NCBI GenBank assembly: GCA_046309775.1
Contig: JBKCOM010000109.1
Span: forward strand, 1-7,616
DNA: 7,616 nucleotides
Reading direction: 5' to 3'
From: JAIXWP01 sp046309775
Lineage (GTDB): Bacteria > Bacteroidota > Bacteroidia > Flavobacteriales_D > Sanyastnellaceae
Below the pieces are notes generated by a model, which worked only from the letters and a program-made list of their open reading frames with translations, had not been told where the DNA came from and did no database searches. The position numbers were made by a program, and so were the translations under genes. The stretch's first letter is position 1. Each line of letters begins with the position of its first letter. This document shows, piece after piece, positions 1-6,441 of this stretch.

Positions 1-330
1 CAAGCGCCCGCCGGTCATCGAGTTTTCGCCTGTATCTACTAAAGTAACAGTCCAGGGTTCAGCGCGTTTGTGGTGCACTTCCATTCGGTTGCTGCGCATG
101 TCAAACGTTACATCCGACATGTGCAAGAAGTAGTTCGCAAAATATTCCTTAATTACATAGCCCTTGTAACCACAGCAAATGATGAAATCGTTCACGCCGT
201 GGCTTGAGTAGGTTTTCATGATGTGCCACAAAATTGGCATACCGCCAATTTCAACCATGGGCTTGGGTTTAATGCTGGTCTCTTCGCTTAAGCGGGTGCC
301 CAGGCCCCCGGCAAGAATTACGGCTTTCAT
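1..330 (-). CDS. rfbF: Glucose-1-phosphate cytidylyltransferase, N-terminal 110 residues (runs off left edge)
   Basis: Seen: the minus-strand frame opens with ATG at 330 and stays open to position 1. The product begins MKAVILAGGLGTRLSEE, with the nucleotidyltransferase signature GGLGTR at residues 8-13 and KPKPMVEIGG at 21-30, followed by MPILWHIMK and later CGYKGY. These are hallmarks of glucose-1-phosphate cytidylyltransferase (RfbF, also DdhA/AscA). Known: the enzyme makes CDP-glucose from CTP and glucose-1-phosphate in the cytoplasm, the first committed step toward CDP-3,6-dideoxyhexoses. The family is about 257 residues, so less than half is visible; the C-terminal part lies outside the window. 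The start is 2 bp after the TAA of the upstream reductase gene, so the two are almost certainly cotranscribed and perhaps translationally coupled; no strong Shine-Dalgarno is seen. The KPKPMVEIGG form favours cytidylyl- over thymidylyl- or uridylyltransferases. Confidence 0.95.
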   Translation of the reverse strand, partial: MKAVILAGGLGTRLSEETSIKPKPMVEIGGMPILWHIMKTYSSHGVNDFIICCGYKGYVIKEYFANYFLHMSDVTFDMRSNRMEVHHKRAEPWTVTLVDTGENSMTGGRL

Positions 331-332
331 CG

Positions 333-1328
333 TTACGAGCTCACAAATGCGTCAGAATAAAATTTATTGGATGGTAACCCAATTGCGGTCAGTATCGCCT
401 TGGCGGACTCAATCATGTGAATTGATCCGCAGGCATATGCCGCGAAGTCGTTCAAATTCGAGTAATCCTTAAGTACGGCGTTTTGTATATACCCGCTTCG
501 ACCTTGCCAGCTTGGCCCCGGCCTTGAAACAACGTGCTGAACCTTCAAGTTGGGTAGGTCTAGCTGGTCGAGTTGCTGGTAAATATCTGTTTCAAAACGA
601 TTGCCCCAATAAAGCCCAACCTCGCCAACCGATGCCGGTGCTTGTGCAGCAATTGCTTTCAATTGTTCCAGAATGGCTTTTATGGGCGCAAACCCCGTGC
701 CCGTAGCCAAGAGCAGCAGCTTGGGGGGCAAAGGGTTTCTCAGGAAAAAGGTGCCTAAAGGTCCTTCAAAACGCAGTAAATCATTAACCTTTGCCTGCTT
801 AAACCAGTAAGCGCTTAATTCCCCGCCCTCCACATTCTTGATGTGCAATTCAATTTTATGATCACCCCGTGGGGCATTCGCGATTGAATAACTGCGCCTT
901 GTCCCATTCGGACCAATAACTCCGATGTACTGTCCCGGCAAAAAGGCAAAAGGGGTGTTAGGGGGTATTCTCAGTACAACTTTTATGATCGATTCGGTGG
1001 CAAGCTGAATGGAATCAATTCTTGCCGGGTAGATTTTTATTTTTATATTTTGAAGCTCGGGTAAGTCTTCTGCGTCTAGACTTATATCACTGCACGCAGC
1101 ACGGCAGCAACTTAACACGTAACCCTGTGCAGCTTGTTCTTTTGTAAGTCCTGTTTCAGATTGCAGGGTATTGGTTTTTCCTTCTAGAACCTTCACAGCG
1201 CAAACACCACAGCGCCCGGTTTTACAGCTGTGTTCAAGGAATATGCCTTGTTTCAGGCCGTTTTCCAGAATTGACTGATGGGTGTCAGCGTTGAAAGTTC
1301 TTAGGTTGCTTAATGTAACGGAATGCAT
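333..1328 (-). CDS. ascD: CDP-6-deoxy-delta-3,4-glucoseen reductase (E3)
   Basis: Seen: a 331-residue protein with three modules. Residues 1-90 form a plant-type 2Fe-2S ferredoxin domain with Cys35, Cys40, Cys43 and Cys74 (CKTGRCGVC, then VLSC; an extra Cys75 follows). Residues about 100-200 form an FAD domain with the RxYS flavin motif RSYS at 145-148. The rest is an NAD(P)H domain with GTGFAP at 210-215 and a late YACGS. Known: AscD/DdhD/RfbI passes electrons from NADH through FAD and 2Fe-2S to the PMP-dependent dehydratase (AscC/DdhC/RfbH), completing C-3 deoxygenation of CDP-4-keto-6-deoxyglucose. Length matches the family. Position directly upstream of the cytidylyltransferase reproduces the ddhD-ddhA order and argues against a generic phenol-hydroxylase or CDP-unrelated ferredoxin reductase. 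No good ribosome site precedes the ATG; the start is chosen because the ferredoxin fold begins at once (HSVTLSNLRTF). Confidence 0.93.
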   Translation of the reverse strand: MHSVTLSNLRTFNADTHQSILENGLKQGIFLEHSCKTGRCGVCAVKVLEGKTNTLQSETGLTKEQAAQGYVLSCCRAACSDISLDAEDLPELQNIKIKIYPARIDSIQLATESIIKVVLRIPPNTPFAFLPGQYIGVIGPNGTRRSYSIANAPRGDHKIELHIKNVEGGELSAYWFKQAKVNDLLRFEGPLGTFFLRNPLPPKLLLLATGTGFAPIKAILEQLKAIAAQAPASVGEVGLYWGNRFETDIYQQLDQLDLPNLKVQHVVSRPGPSWQGRSGYIQNAVLKDYSNLNDFAAYACGSIHMIESAKAILTAIGLPSNKFYSDAFVSS

Positions 1329-1337
1329 TGGGGCGGG

Positions 1338-1346
1338 TGCTATACT
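1338..1346 (+). promoter_or_regulatory. Putative extended -10 promoter for the GT2 gene
   Basis: In the 49-bp gap between the divergent reductase and GT2 genes lies TGCTATACT, a match to the extended -10 form TGnTATAAT with one mismatch. I see no good -35 at the usual spacing, which is tolerated by extended -10 promoters. Transcription would start near 1353, giving a leader of about 25 nt that contains GGGA (1366-1369), a weak Shine-Dalgarno 8 nt before the GTG start at 1378. Inferred from pattern only. Confidence 0.4.
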
Positions 1347-1377
1347 TTGCTTCTTTTTGGTAAACGGGATTTGGGGC

Positions 1378-2307
1378 GTGAATCAATTTAAAGTCCAAGT
1401 GTACATATTATCCAGAGACCGCCCTCATTTGTTTGAAGAAACCCTTCGATCTGTAATTGAAGCAAGTAATTCTGAAGTTGACGTTGTAGTTTCCGATAAC
1501 TCAGTGGGCGACTCAATTGAGGAAATCGTTAAAGCTAGTTACCCTGCAATTCGTTATACCAGACGAACCCCCCCACTGGATGCATTCAGTCATTTTAATG
1601 CAATTCTCCAAGAGGCAAGTACAGAGTACTTGGTGATGTTTCACGACGATGATCGCATGATGCCAAATTATGTGCCAATCATGTTGGGTTTCATGGAGGC
1701 GAACCCCGGCGTTGTTGCCGCTGCTTGTAACGCCCGAATTCTATTTCGCGATGAAGAATCGGAGCGTACTTTCATGCCGAAGGTTGATGGTTTCAGGTTA
1801 ATTGAGGGCATCGAGGATTTCTTTGAATGCTATTTGCGAATTGGAATTGGCGGTGGATCCATCGCCCCTTTCCCGGGGTACATGTACCGGCGGTCAATGT
1901 TGCAGGGTATTGTTTTGAATTCCAAAGAGGCCGGGAAGTATTCTGATGTTTCCTTTTTGTCCAAGCTGTTGGTCAAAGGGCCACTTCTCTGGGTTTATAA
2001 GCCTTTAATGTGGTACCGGTTTCACGATCAAAACGACAGCGGTACGGTATCAATTGCAGGCACTTTGGGCCTTCTGCGCTATATCCTGGAGACAAGCCAA
2101 ATATCTAGGCAGTCACTTTCCGTTCACGATTATCGTTTCAAAATGTGGGCTGATTGGTGGCTGGGGCGATTCAAAAAACAAGGCTTTGGTGTTTTCGGCC
2201 AGCGAGTTGAGCGAATTGTTTTCAGATTTCTCGCAGGATCGGTAGTACGGCTAGCTTTTACACGTTTCACTTTCTGGAAGCTTTTGTTCAGAAAGCTGTT
2301 TGCATGA
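1378..2307 (+). CDS. Family 2 (GT-A) glycosyltransferase, GTG start
   Basis: Seen: from GTG at 1378 the product has 309 residues and begins with the GT2 first beta strand, VQVYILSRDRP (about 6-16). SDN follows at 39-41 (nucleotide-binding loop), then FSHFNAILQEAS and the DXD-type metal/nucleotide-sugar motif HDDD (Asp90-92). A late MWYRFHDQNDS stretch and a basic C-terminal tail follow. An in-frame ATG at 1282 lies inside the divergent reductase gene and would add 32 residues unlike a GT2 N-terminus; GTG with GGGA 8 nt upstream is preferred. Known: GT2 enzymes of O-antigen loci transfer sugars from nucleotide donors to a lipid-linked acceptor on the cytoplasmic face of the membrane. Inferred: placement beside CDP-dideoxyhexose genes makes a dideoxyhexosyltransferase possible, as the Salmonella abequosyltransferase RfbV is also GT2-like, but donor specificity cannot be read from sequence. 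It is the only gene of the cluster on the plus strand. Confidence 0.87.
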   Translation: MNQFKVQVYILSRDRPHLFEETLRSVIEASNSEVDVVVSDNSVGDSIEEIVKASYPAIRYTRRTPPLDAFSHFNAILQEASTEYLVMFHDDDRMMPNYVPIMLGFMEANPGVVAAACNARILFRDEESERTFMPKVDGFRLIEGIEDFFECYLRIGIGGGSIAPFPGYMYRRSMLQGIVLNSKEAGKYSDVSFLSKLLVKGPLLWVYKPLMWYRFHDQNDSGTVSIAGTLGLLRYILETSQISRQSLSVHDYRFKMWADWWLGRFKKQGFGVFGQRVERIVFRFLAGSVVRLAFTRFTFWKLLFRKLFA

Positions 2308-2563
2308 GATTTAATTGTGTAAACCTCTTCACTCAATGTGTTGGCTGTTGGGCAGTGATTTTCAAAAAAGCTGCTCAATGCGTCACTTTTACGTCGCACT
2401 TCCCTTAGCATAAATTGCAGCGTCAGAAAAGCGACCACCTTTGTCCGTAGGTCTTCCATTTGTTCTGTTCGGCAGAACCCTCGTGTGTGGCCTCTATGCT
2501 CCAACAGAATTCATTTGGCAAAGCCATTGATATTTAGTGGGCTTACAGTAATCCATATTTGCT
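2308..2563. other. Convergent intergenic region without a recognisable gene
   Basis: This 256-bp gap lies between the 3' ends of the GT2 (plus) and GT4 (minus) genes. I see no credible gene. An open minus-strand frame from 2504 runs into the GT2 gene in antisense and resembles nothing I recognise. The clearest structure is a perfect hairpin, GTTCTG (2462-2467) with CAGAAC (2473-2478) around a TTCGG loop. Neither strand has a following T-run, so it is not a standard intrinsic terminator. A weaker AAGCC (2521-2525) / GGCTT (2540-2544) pair also lacks a T-run. Confidence 0.5.
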
Positions 2564-3691
2564 TTAGGTATCGATAAGTTTTTTGTAAATGGCTATCATG
2601 CGATTGACTGAGACATCTTCTGTAAATTCGCTAAGGAAGCGTCGGCGAGCACCCACCGATAGTTTGTTTCGCAATTCCTCGGACGCAAGGATCTTATTGC
2701 ATGCGGTGGCCAGCTCTTTAGGGTCTCCTACAGGGACGTTTAGTCCGGTTTGCCCGTGCTGATTCACCCAAGGCACGCCAGAGCCCGGAATATTCGATGC
2801 AACAATCGGGACTCCATGAGCCATCGCTTCAAGAAGCACCACACCAAATGCCTCAGCACGGTAAGTTGAGGGGAGGCAGTATAGAGATGCTTTTTTGAAG
2901 AGCCTATGTAATGCATAGTCATCGAGTCTCCCCGTAAGCAAGACTCTATCTTCGACGCCTCTTTGTTGAATTGCTCTGTGAAGCTCGTTTTGTAACGGGC
3001 CTCCACCAACGATGATAACGATCGAGTTGTTGGCTAACAGTTGTGCTGCATTGATGAGAATTTCGAATCCTTTATAAGCAACCAATCGCCCTACTGCAAG
3101 AATTATTTTTTTGTTGCCAATTTTCGTCTTTAGTTCTAGAGGAAGGTCGGATTCTTTGGAGTCGCGCCTAGCGTCCGGAACTCCGATAGGCACCACACTA
3201 ATTTTGCTTTTGAATGGAGTCAGTGTCTTGGATGCATCAGCATATACCTGAGAGGTTGTAACTATGCTGTTTGCTCGGTGTAGTAACTTCATTTCTAAAG
3301 GGCGGAGAATTTTTCCTAGAAGCCCCTTGTTTAGTACGTCACTGTGCCAGTGAACCAGTAAATGCTTGTTGGCTGGAACAAATAATGCGCAAAGAGCCCC
3401 CAGCATATTTGGTGTGTGTAAATGGACCAAGTCTGCTTTTTTTGCGGCAGAGATGCATTGAAGTACGTACTTAAAACCCAAAGGTTGTGATGCCAGCAAT
3501 TTCGCGATGGGCGCTCTAGTTATTTTGACTCCATCAATGATCTCCTTATTATGGCCGTCCGTTTTTTTAAAACAAACAACAGAGACGTCATGGCCAGCCT
3601 TCACCGCCCCTTTGGCCAAGCTTGCTGTAACGCTTTCTATCCCTCCGGTATCCGGCCAGTAGTATTTACCAAAATGAACGATATTAGCCAT
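2564..3691 (-). CDS. Family 4 (GT-B) glycosyltransferase
   Basis: Seen: a 375-residue protein with two Rossmann domains. The N-terminal acceptor domain opens with IVHFGKYYWPDTGGIES (GGIE at 16-19) and has the HLHTPN (90-95) and HWHSDV (114-119) stretches. The C-terminal donor domain opens near 193 with ILAVGRLVAYKG (197-208), then IVGGGPL, and carries the retaining-GT E-x7-E motif EAFGVVLLE (Glu280, Glu288). Length is normal for GT4. Known: such enzymes are retaining transferases; many close-looking O-antigen proteins are annotated as mannosyl- or rhamnosyltransferases, but the donor cannot be assigned here. The upstream side is an IS remnant, so it is now separated from the flippase pair and probably needs its own promoter or read-through. 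The leader before ATG is AT-rich with no clear Shine-Dalgarno. Confidence 0.92.
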   Translation of the reverse strand: MANIVHFGKYYWPDTGGIESVTASLAKGAVKAGHDVSVVCFKKTDGHNKEIIDGVKITRAPIAKLLASQPLGFKYVLQCISAAKKADLVHLHTPNMLGALCALFVPANKHLLVHWHSDVLNKGLLGKILRPLEMKLLHRANSIVTTSQVYADASKTLTPFKSKISVVPIGVPDARRDSKESDLPLELKTKIGNKKIILAVGRLVAYKGFEILINAAQLLANNSIVIIVGGGPLQNELHRAIQQRGVEDRVLLTGRLDDYALHRLFKKASLYCLPSTYRAEAFGVVLLEAMAHGVPIVASNIPGSGVPWVNQHGQTGLNVPVGDPKELATACNKILASEELRNKLSVGARRRFLSEFTEDVSVNRMIAIYKKLIDT

Positions 3692-3808
3692 TTAAATATT
3701 TAGAAATTATGGTTGTTTGTTTAGATTGGAACTGCCCAGTAACTTTCTGGTCTAGGTTGGTGGATCGCTTCTCAATTCTGCTACCGATGTGAAATTGATC
3801 ATTCCACA

Positions 3809-3814
3809 TTTATA
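3809..3814 (-). promoter_or_regulatory. Possible -10 box upstream of the GT4 gene, at the edge of the IS remnant
   Basis: On the minus strand TATAAA lies just outside the inferred left end of the IS5-family remnant. Transcription from it would begin near 3801 and give a leader of about 110 nt before the GT4 start at 3691. No convincing -35 is visible at 16-18 bp spacing. The rest of 3692-3815 shows only small palindromes such as ACTG-CC-CAGT near 3730. Weak and inferential. Confidence 0.2.
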
Positions 3815-3815
3815 G

Positions 3816-3829
3816 TCGGTCCTGAAAAA
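3816..3829 (+). repeat. Left terminal inverted repeat of the IS5-family remnant
   Basis: TCGGTCCTGAAAAA pairs with the reverse complement of 4900-4913 at 11 of 14 positions (mismatches at positions 4, 8 and 13). It lies 14 bp beyond the transposase stop codon, where an IS end is expected. Confidence 0.6.
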
Positions 3830-3843
3830 CTGTGTTTTCCCGA

Positions 3844-4789
3844 TCAGGTTGCAAGCGAACTGTTGATTTGCTTGTTGTATTGGCTTGGGATATCTTGTTT
3901 TTCATAAAAATCAGCTAACAACCTCGTAATCCACTCATGGGTTTCGGGAGCAAAAAGAGACAAGGCTCTCAACGTCTTCTTCAAATTAAAGCCGCTGGCT
4001 GCCAGCACTGGCACCATGATGTCGCCCAAGTGGCGTTTAAGCCAGTTGCGTTGCATTTTGGGTTCGGTCTTCAAGTGCCCGATGATCGGCTCTACGCTGT
4101 TTCACTGTTTCATCCATCGCTTCGTGGCTTTGCTGTTTTCTGCTGCGCCTTCAGGCACTTGGCCAGCTCCAGTCGCTCAGCCATACTGGTCGTCAATGTG
4201 GTCTTGCCTGTTTCTGCCTTGCGTTCAGTGTAGAAGATCACACGTCCCAGAATGGTTCTCAGTTTGTTGCTGAACTTGCGCATTCGGTTGAACCGTTTGC
4301 TGTCCACTGGGTGGGCAATCGCTTTCTCCATGCATGCGGTGTCCAGCACCACTTTGTCCAGGCTGCTGGTTTTTAATACGCCCAGCTTTTTGCCTGCTTG
4401 CAGGGTTTGAGTCAAAAGCCGCTCTCAGCCTTCCTCGCCAATCTTTCTGAGCCACTTCACCCGTGTTGTGGCGTGCAAAGGAAAATCGTGCTGGAAATAT
4501 TTTTCACCGGTGAAATGTTGCCGATAGGGGACTCAACCCAAAGCTCAACTATTGTTTCATCACTCATGTCATACTTGAATTACAAATGTATCAGACCAAC
4601 AATCCGCCGTGTTCGAGTTGCAGGCCTGCCCACTTTAGCGGCGTAGTGCTAGCCAAATTCCCGATCTAATACTTCTTGGTCGATGCCTTGCCCCAGCTTC
4701 TCAAGTGGGTGATTCATGTCGATCATGTTCTCAATGTGTGAGCGAAACAGTTCGTCTTGAGGTTGGTCCGGATTCGAGCGAATCGACAT
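3844..4789 (-). pseudogene. IS5-family DDE transposase, multiply disrupted
   Basis: Pieces in order match one transposase. It starts at ATG 4789 with MSIRSNPDQPQDELFR, the usual N-terminus of this group. In-frame TAG (4649-4651) and TAA (4580-4582) follow in that frame. A frameshift near 4519-4525 moves to the frame reading HFTGEKYFQHDF. A TGA at 4425-4427 interrupts GEEG-ERLLTQTLQAGKK. Then comes KLGVLKTSSLDKVVLDTACMEKAIAHP, holding the presumed first catalytic Asp (LDT). Near 4280-4290 the text jumps from DSKRFNR to MRKFSNKLRT, an apparent deletion. A second, larger loss or shift before about 4110 removes the region expected to carry the second Asp (the DKGYRGH-type motif). The frame resumes with NSVEPIIGHLKTEPKMQRNW, containing the presumed catalytic Glu, just after another stop (TGA 4102-4104), and ends at TGA 3844-3846. 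The assignment rests on remembered family motifs. It cannot make an active transposase. Confidence 0.9.
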
Positions 4790-4805
4790 GAAAAAACTCA
4801 ATGAA

Positions 4806-4848
4806 ATTTGCAAGAAAATAAACACATATTAGTCAGTTTCTTGCAAAT
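4806..4848. repeat. Perfect 12-bp inverted repeat just upstream of the transposase start
   Basis: ATTTGCAAGAAA (4806-4817) and TTTCTTGCAAAT (4837-4848) are exact reverse complements with a 19-nt AT-rich spacer. The inner arm ends 16 bp upstream of the transposase ATG at 4789, inside the IS remnant. In RNA it would form a stem-loop in the transposase leader; as DNA it could be a subterminal binding site. Its exactness stands out in an otherwise decayed element. Confidence 0.8.
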
Positions 4849-4899
4849 CAAAGTTGCCGGTTTCCGCTTCCGAGCCATTATTCATCAGGCCTTACTGAA

Positions 4900-4913
4900 T
4901 ATTTCGGGAACGA
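4900..4913 (-). repeat. Right terminal inverted repeat of the IS5-family remnant
   Basis: Read on the minus strand, TCGTTCCCGAAATA matches the left end at 3816-3829 in 11 of 14 positions. It lies about 110 bp upstream of the transposase start, outside the 4806-4848 hairpin. Confidence 0.6.
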
Positions 4914-4979
4914 TCTGTTAATGTTTTTATAATAAAAGATTTTATTGGGGGGCAAGAAAAGTTTTCCTCTTAAGCCTTT
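4914..4979. other. Short AT-rich spacer between flippase stop and IS remnant
   Basis: This is the 3' flank of the flippase gene. It holds an AT-only hairpin, AATAAAA (4931-4937) with TTTTATT (4940-4946), and a G-run (4947-4952). Neither forms a GC stem followed by a T-run on the minus strand, so no intrinsic terminator for the flippase transcript can be supported. Confidence 0.4.
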
Positions 4980-6440
4980 TTATCCGAGGAGGCGAGTGAG
5001 GTGGCCATGTTTAATGTAACGAGTTGTGCAAAATAAAGTGAAGGATATAAATAATATGACGCTCATCGTTGCATTTTTAAAGTGATGGTAAGAAATAAAT
5101 ATGGTTATAAGAGATATGGTGTATAAGATTATGGAAAAGATGATGTCGCGAAATAGTTTTTCTCTTTCGTAGATTTTAAGTTTATTTTTAATAAGATAAA
5201 ACTGGAAGGGGAGGGTTGTTAATGCAAGCGAAATAAGCGCTGAGAATGCTATGCCCTCAAGATGAAATTTATTGACTAGTATTAGGGAGAGAGTGACATG
5301 AAGTAAAGCTTCTGCAAATAAAACTAGTACTAAAAAAAAGTTTGCAGATCCTGTGAGGATAATTATTGAAGTGTTTAAGGAATTAATAAACATAAGTCCC
5401 GCCCATCCCAATAAAATGAACCTAACTGCTACCGATGTTACAAGTTCATGGCCAATCCAATTGTTGATTATGAAGTCCAAAAAAAATATAACTGGAAAGG
5501 CAAATAGCAAAAAAATGATTAAAAGAGTGTGGAAAGTACTCTGATATAGCGATGTAAGTTCGTGATGGCTGTTGTTTGCTGAAAACTTTGATAAATTAGG
5601 TGTTATCGCAGTACATATTGCTGTGGGAAGAAAAAAGCCTAAAGTTATGAACCGAAAAATCAAGGAGTAAGTGCCTACATCTTGATTGGAAAGAGCAGAG
5701 CGAATAATTATTGGATCGATTGACCAAATTACTAGACTGGAGGCACCAAGTGAAATGTACTTTAATGAGGATTTGAGTGAAAGATATATTTGATTCGAAC
5801 TAAGTGCGCTGAGTGAGTAATGGTATGCCTTGCGAAAACTGATTTTTTCACGTTGAAGAGTATAGGTTAGTAATATTAATCCTAAGGTGATGAGAAAAAG
5901 AAGTCTGAGAGTTAGAAAATATGTAAATTCAAGTTTAAATTGAGCGGCTAAAAAAGTAGCGGCAAGTGATGTCAAATTTATAGCGCTGTTGTAAGTTCGC
6001 TCTAATAAGAAATTAACGCTAAGTAAGATGTGTGCTTGAATGATTGAGAAAAATATTAAACAAATACTCCCGAGTATATAAAAATCATAATTAATTGCCA
6101 ATAGAAAAATGTCGTTATTTATAATTGAGTTTGATTGAAGGGTGAGGAGTAGGATCGCGATTGATAAAGCAGCTAATCCAAATATGGTGATGGTGGTTAG
6201 AGATCTAAATAATATTAATAGGCGATCGGGGGTGCTTTCCTTTTTTCCATATTCTGCCTTAAGTGTTGAGTCTACGCCAAAATTATATAGTGTAAGAAAA
6301 GAAATCAATGAGGTTAAGACAATAAAATCGCCATAAATTGAGGTGGAGTAACTCCGAATAAAGTAGCCGACAAAAAATAAAGATGCTGTTAAATTAACGG
6401 CTTCCGTTGAATAGGAAATTAATACGTTTTTCCGAATCAT
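4980..6440 (-). CDS. Wzx-type O-antigen/polysaccharide flippase
   Basis: Seen: a 486-residue, strongly hydrophobic protein with about 12-14 membrane segments, roughly at residues 6-28, 37-58, 79-102, 118-142, 150-168, 174-195, 226-248, 258-280, 302-326, 337-360, 366-390, 395-416, 430-450 and 457-475. Charged loops lie between, notably KKESTPDR (66-73) and a basic stretch near 196-206. Length and layout fit the MOP-superfamily polysaccharide transporters (Wzx/RfbX). Known: Wzx flips undecaprenyl-pyrophosphate-linked repeat units to the periplasmic face of the inner membrane. It begins 1 bp after the stop of the upstream CgeB-like glycosyltransferase, a coupled pair. The gene is very AT-rich; a hand count of 5041-5100 gives 16 G/C in 60, against 33 in 60 at 601-660 in the sugar genes. 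Low GC is common for wzx genes and suggests horizontal origin. A Wzy polymerase is also hydrophobic, but the near-start SLFFVGYFIRSYSTSIYGDF pattern fits Wzx much better. Confidence 0.88.
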   Translation of the reverse strand: MIRKNVLISYSTEAVNLTASLFFVGYFIRSYSTSIYGDFIVLTSLISFLTLYNFGVDSTLKAEYGKKESTPDRLLILFRSLTTITIFGLAALSIAILLLTLQSNSIINNDIFLLAINYDFYILGSICLIFFSIIQAHILLSVNFLLERTYNSAINLTSLAATFLAAQFKLEFTYFLTLRLLFLITLGLILLTYTLQREKISFRKAYHYSLSALSSNQIYLSLKSSLKYISLGASSLVIWSIDPIIIRSALSNQDVGTYSLIFRFITLGFFLPTAICTAITPNLSKFSANNSHHELTSLYQSTFHTLLIIFLLFAFPVIFFLDFIINNWIGHELVTSVAVRFILLGWAGLMFINSLNTSIIILTGSANFFLVLVLFAEALLHVTLSLILVNKFHLEGIAFSALISLALTTLPFQFYLIKNKLKIYEREKLFRDIIFSIILYTISLITIFISYHHFKNATMSVILFISFTLFCTTRYIKHGHLTRLLG

Positions 6441-6441
6441 A

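Larger units (their letters stand above)
3816..4913 (-). mobile_element. Degenerate IS5-family insertion sequence remnant
   Basis: The segment carries a broken IS5-family transposase on the minus strand and is flanked by an imperfect terminal inverted repeat found by hand: 3816-3829 on plus (TCGGTCCTGAAAAA) against the reverse complement of 4900-4913 (TCGTTCCCGAAATA), 11 of 14 positions equal. The whole is about 1.1 kb; intact elements encoding this transposase type (roughly 450-480 residues) are longer, consistent with internal deletions. No target-site duplication is visible next to these ends (flanks TATAG and TCTGT), so the exact boundaries are tentative. It cannot encode its own transposase and separates the GT4 gene from the flippase/CgeB-like pair. 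Confidence 0.75.

Noticed and set aside
1282..1377. Upstream ATG extension of the GT2 frame to 1282
   Set aside because: It lies largely inside the divergent reductase gene, and the added residues do not belong to a GT2 N-terminus; GTG 1378 directly precedes the first beta strand.
1848..1857. GGCGGTGG resembling the ops/JUMPstart element GGCGGTAG
   Set aside because: It has a mismatch, lies within the GT2 coding region and is not in a leader ahead of the operon.
2271..2297. Hairpins near the GT2 3' end (TTTCTG/CAGAAA and AGCTTT/AAAGCT)
   Set aside because: They lie inside the coding sequence, compete with each other, and have no following T-run, so they are not supported as a terminator.
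2130..2504. Minus-strand open frame of 124 codons
   Set aside because: Most of its second half is antisense to the GT2 3' end, the product resembles no family I know, and no ribosome site is evident.
2521..2544. AAGCC/GGCTT pair downstream of GT4
   Set aside because: Short stem, long loop and no T-run; not a credible terminator.
3937..4646. Several plus-strand open frames across the IS remnant
   Set aside because: They are shadows of the minus-strand transposase, whose motifs are recognisable in the opposite direction.
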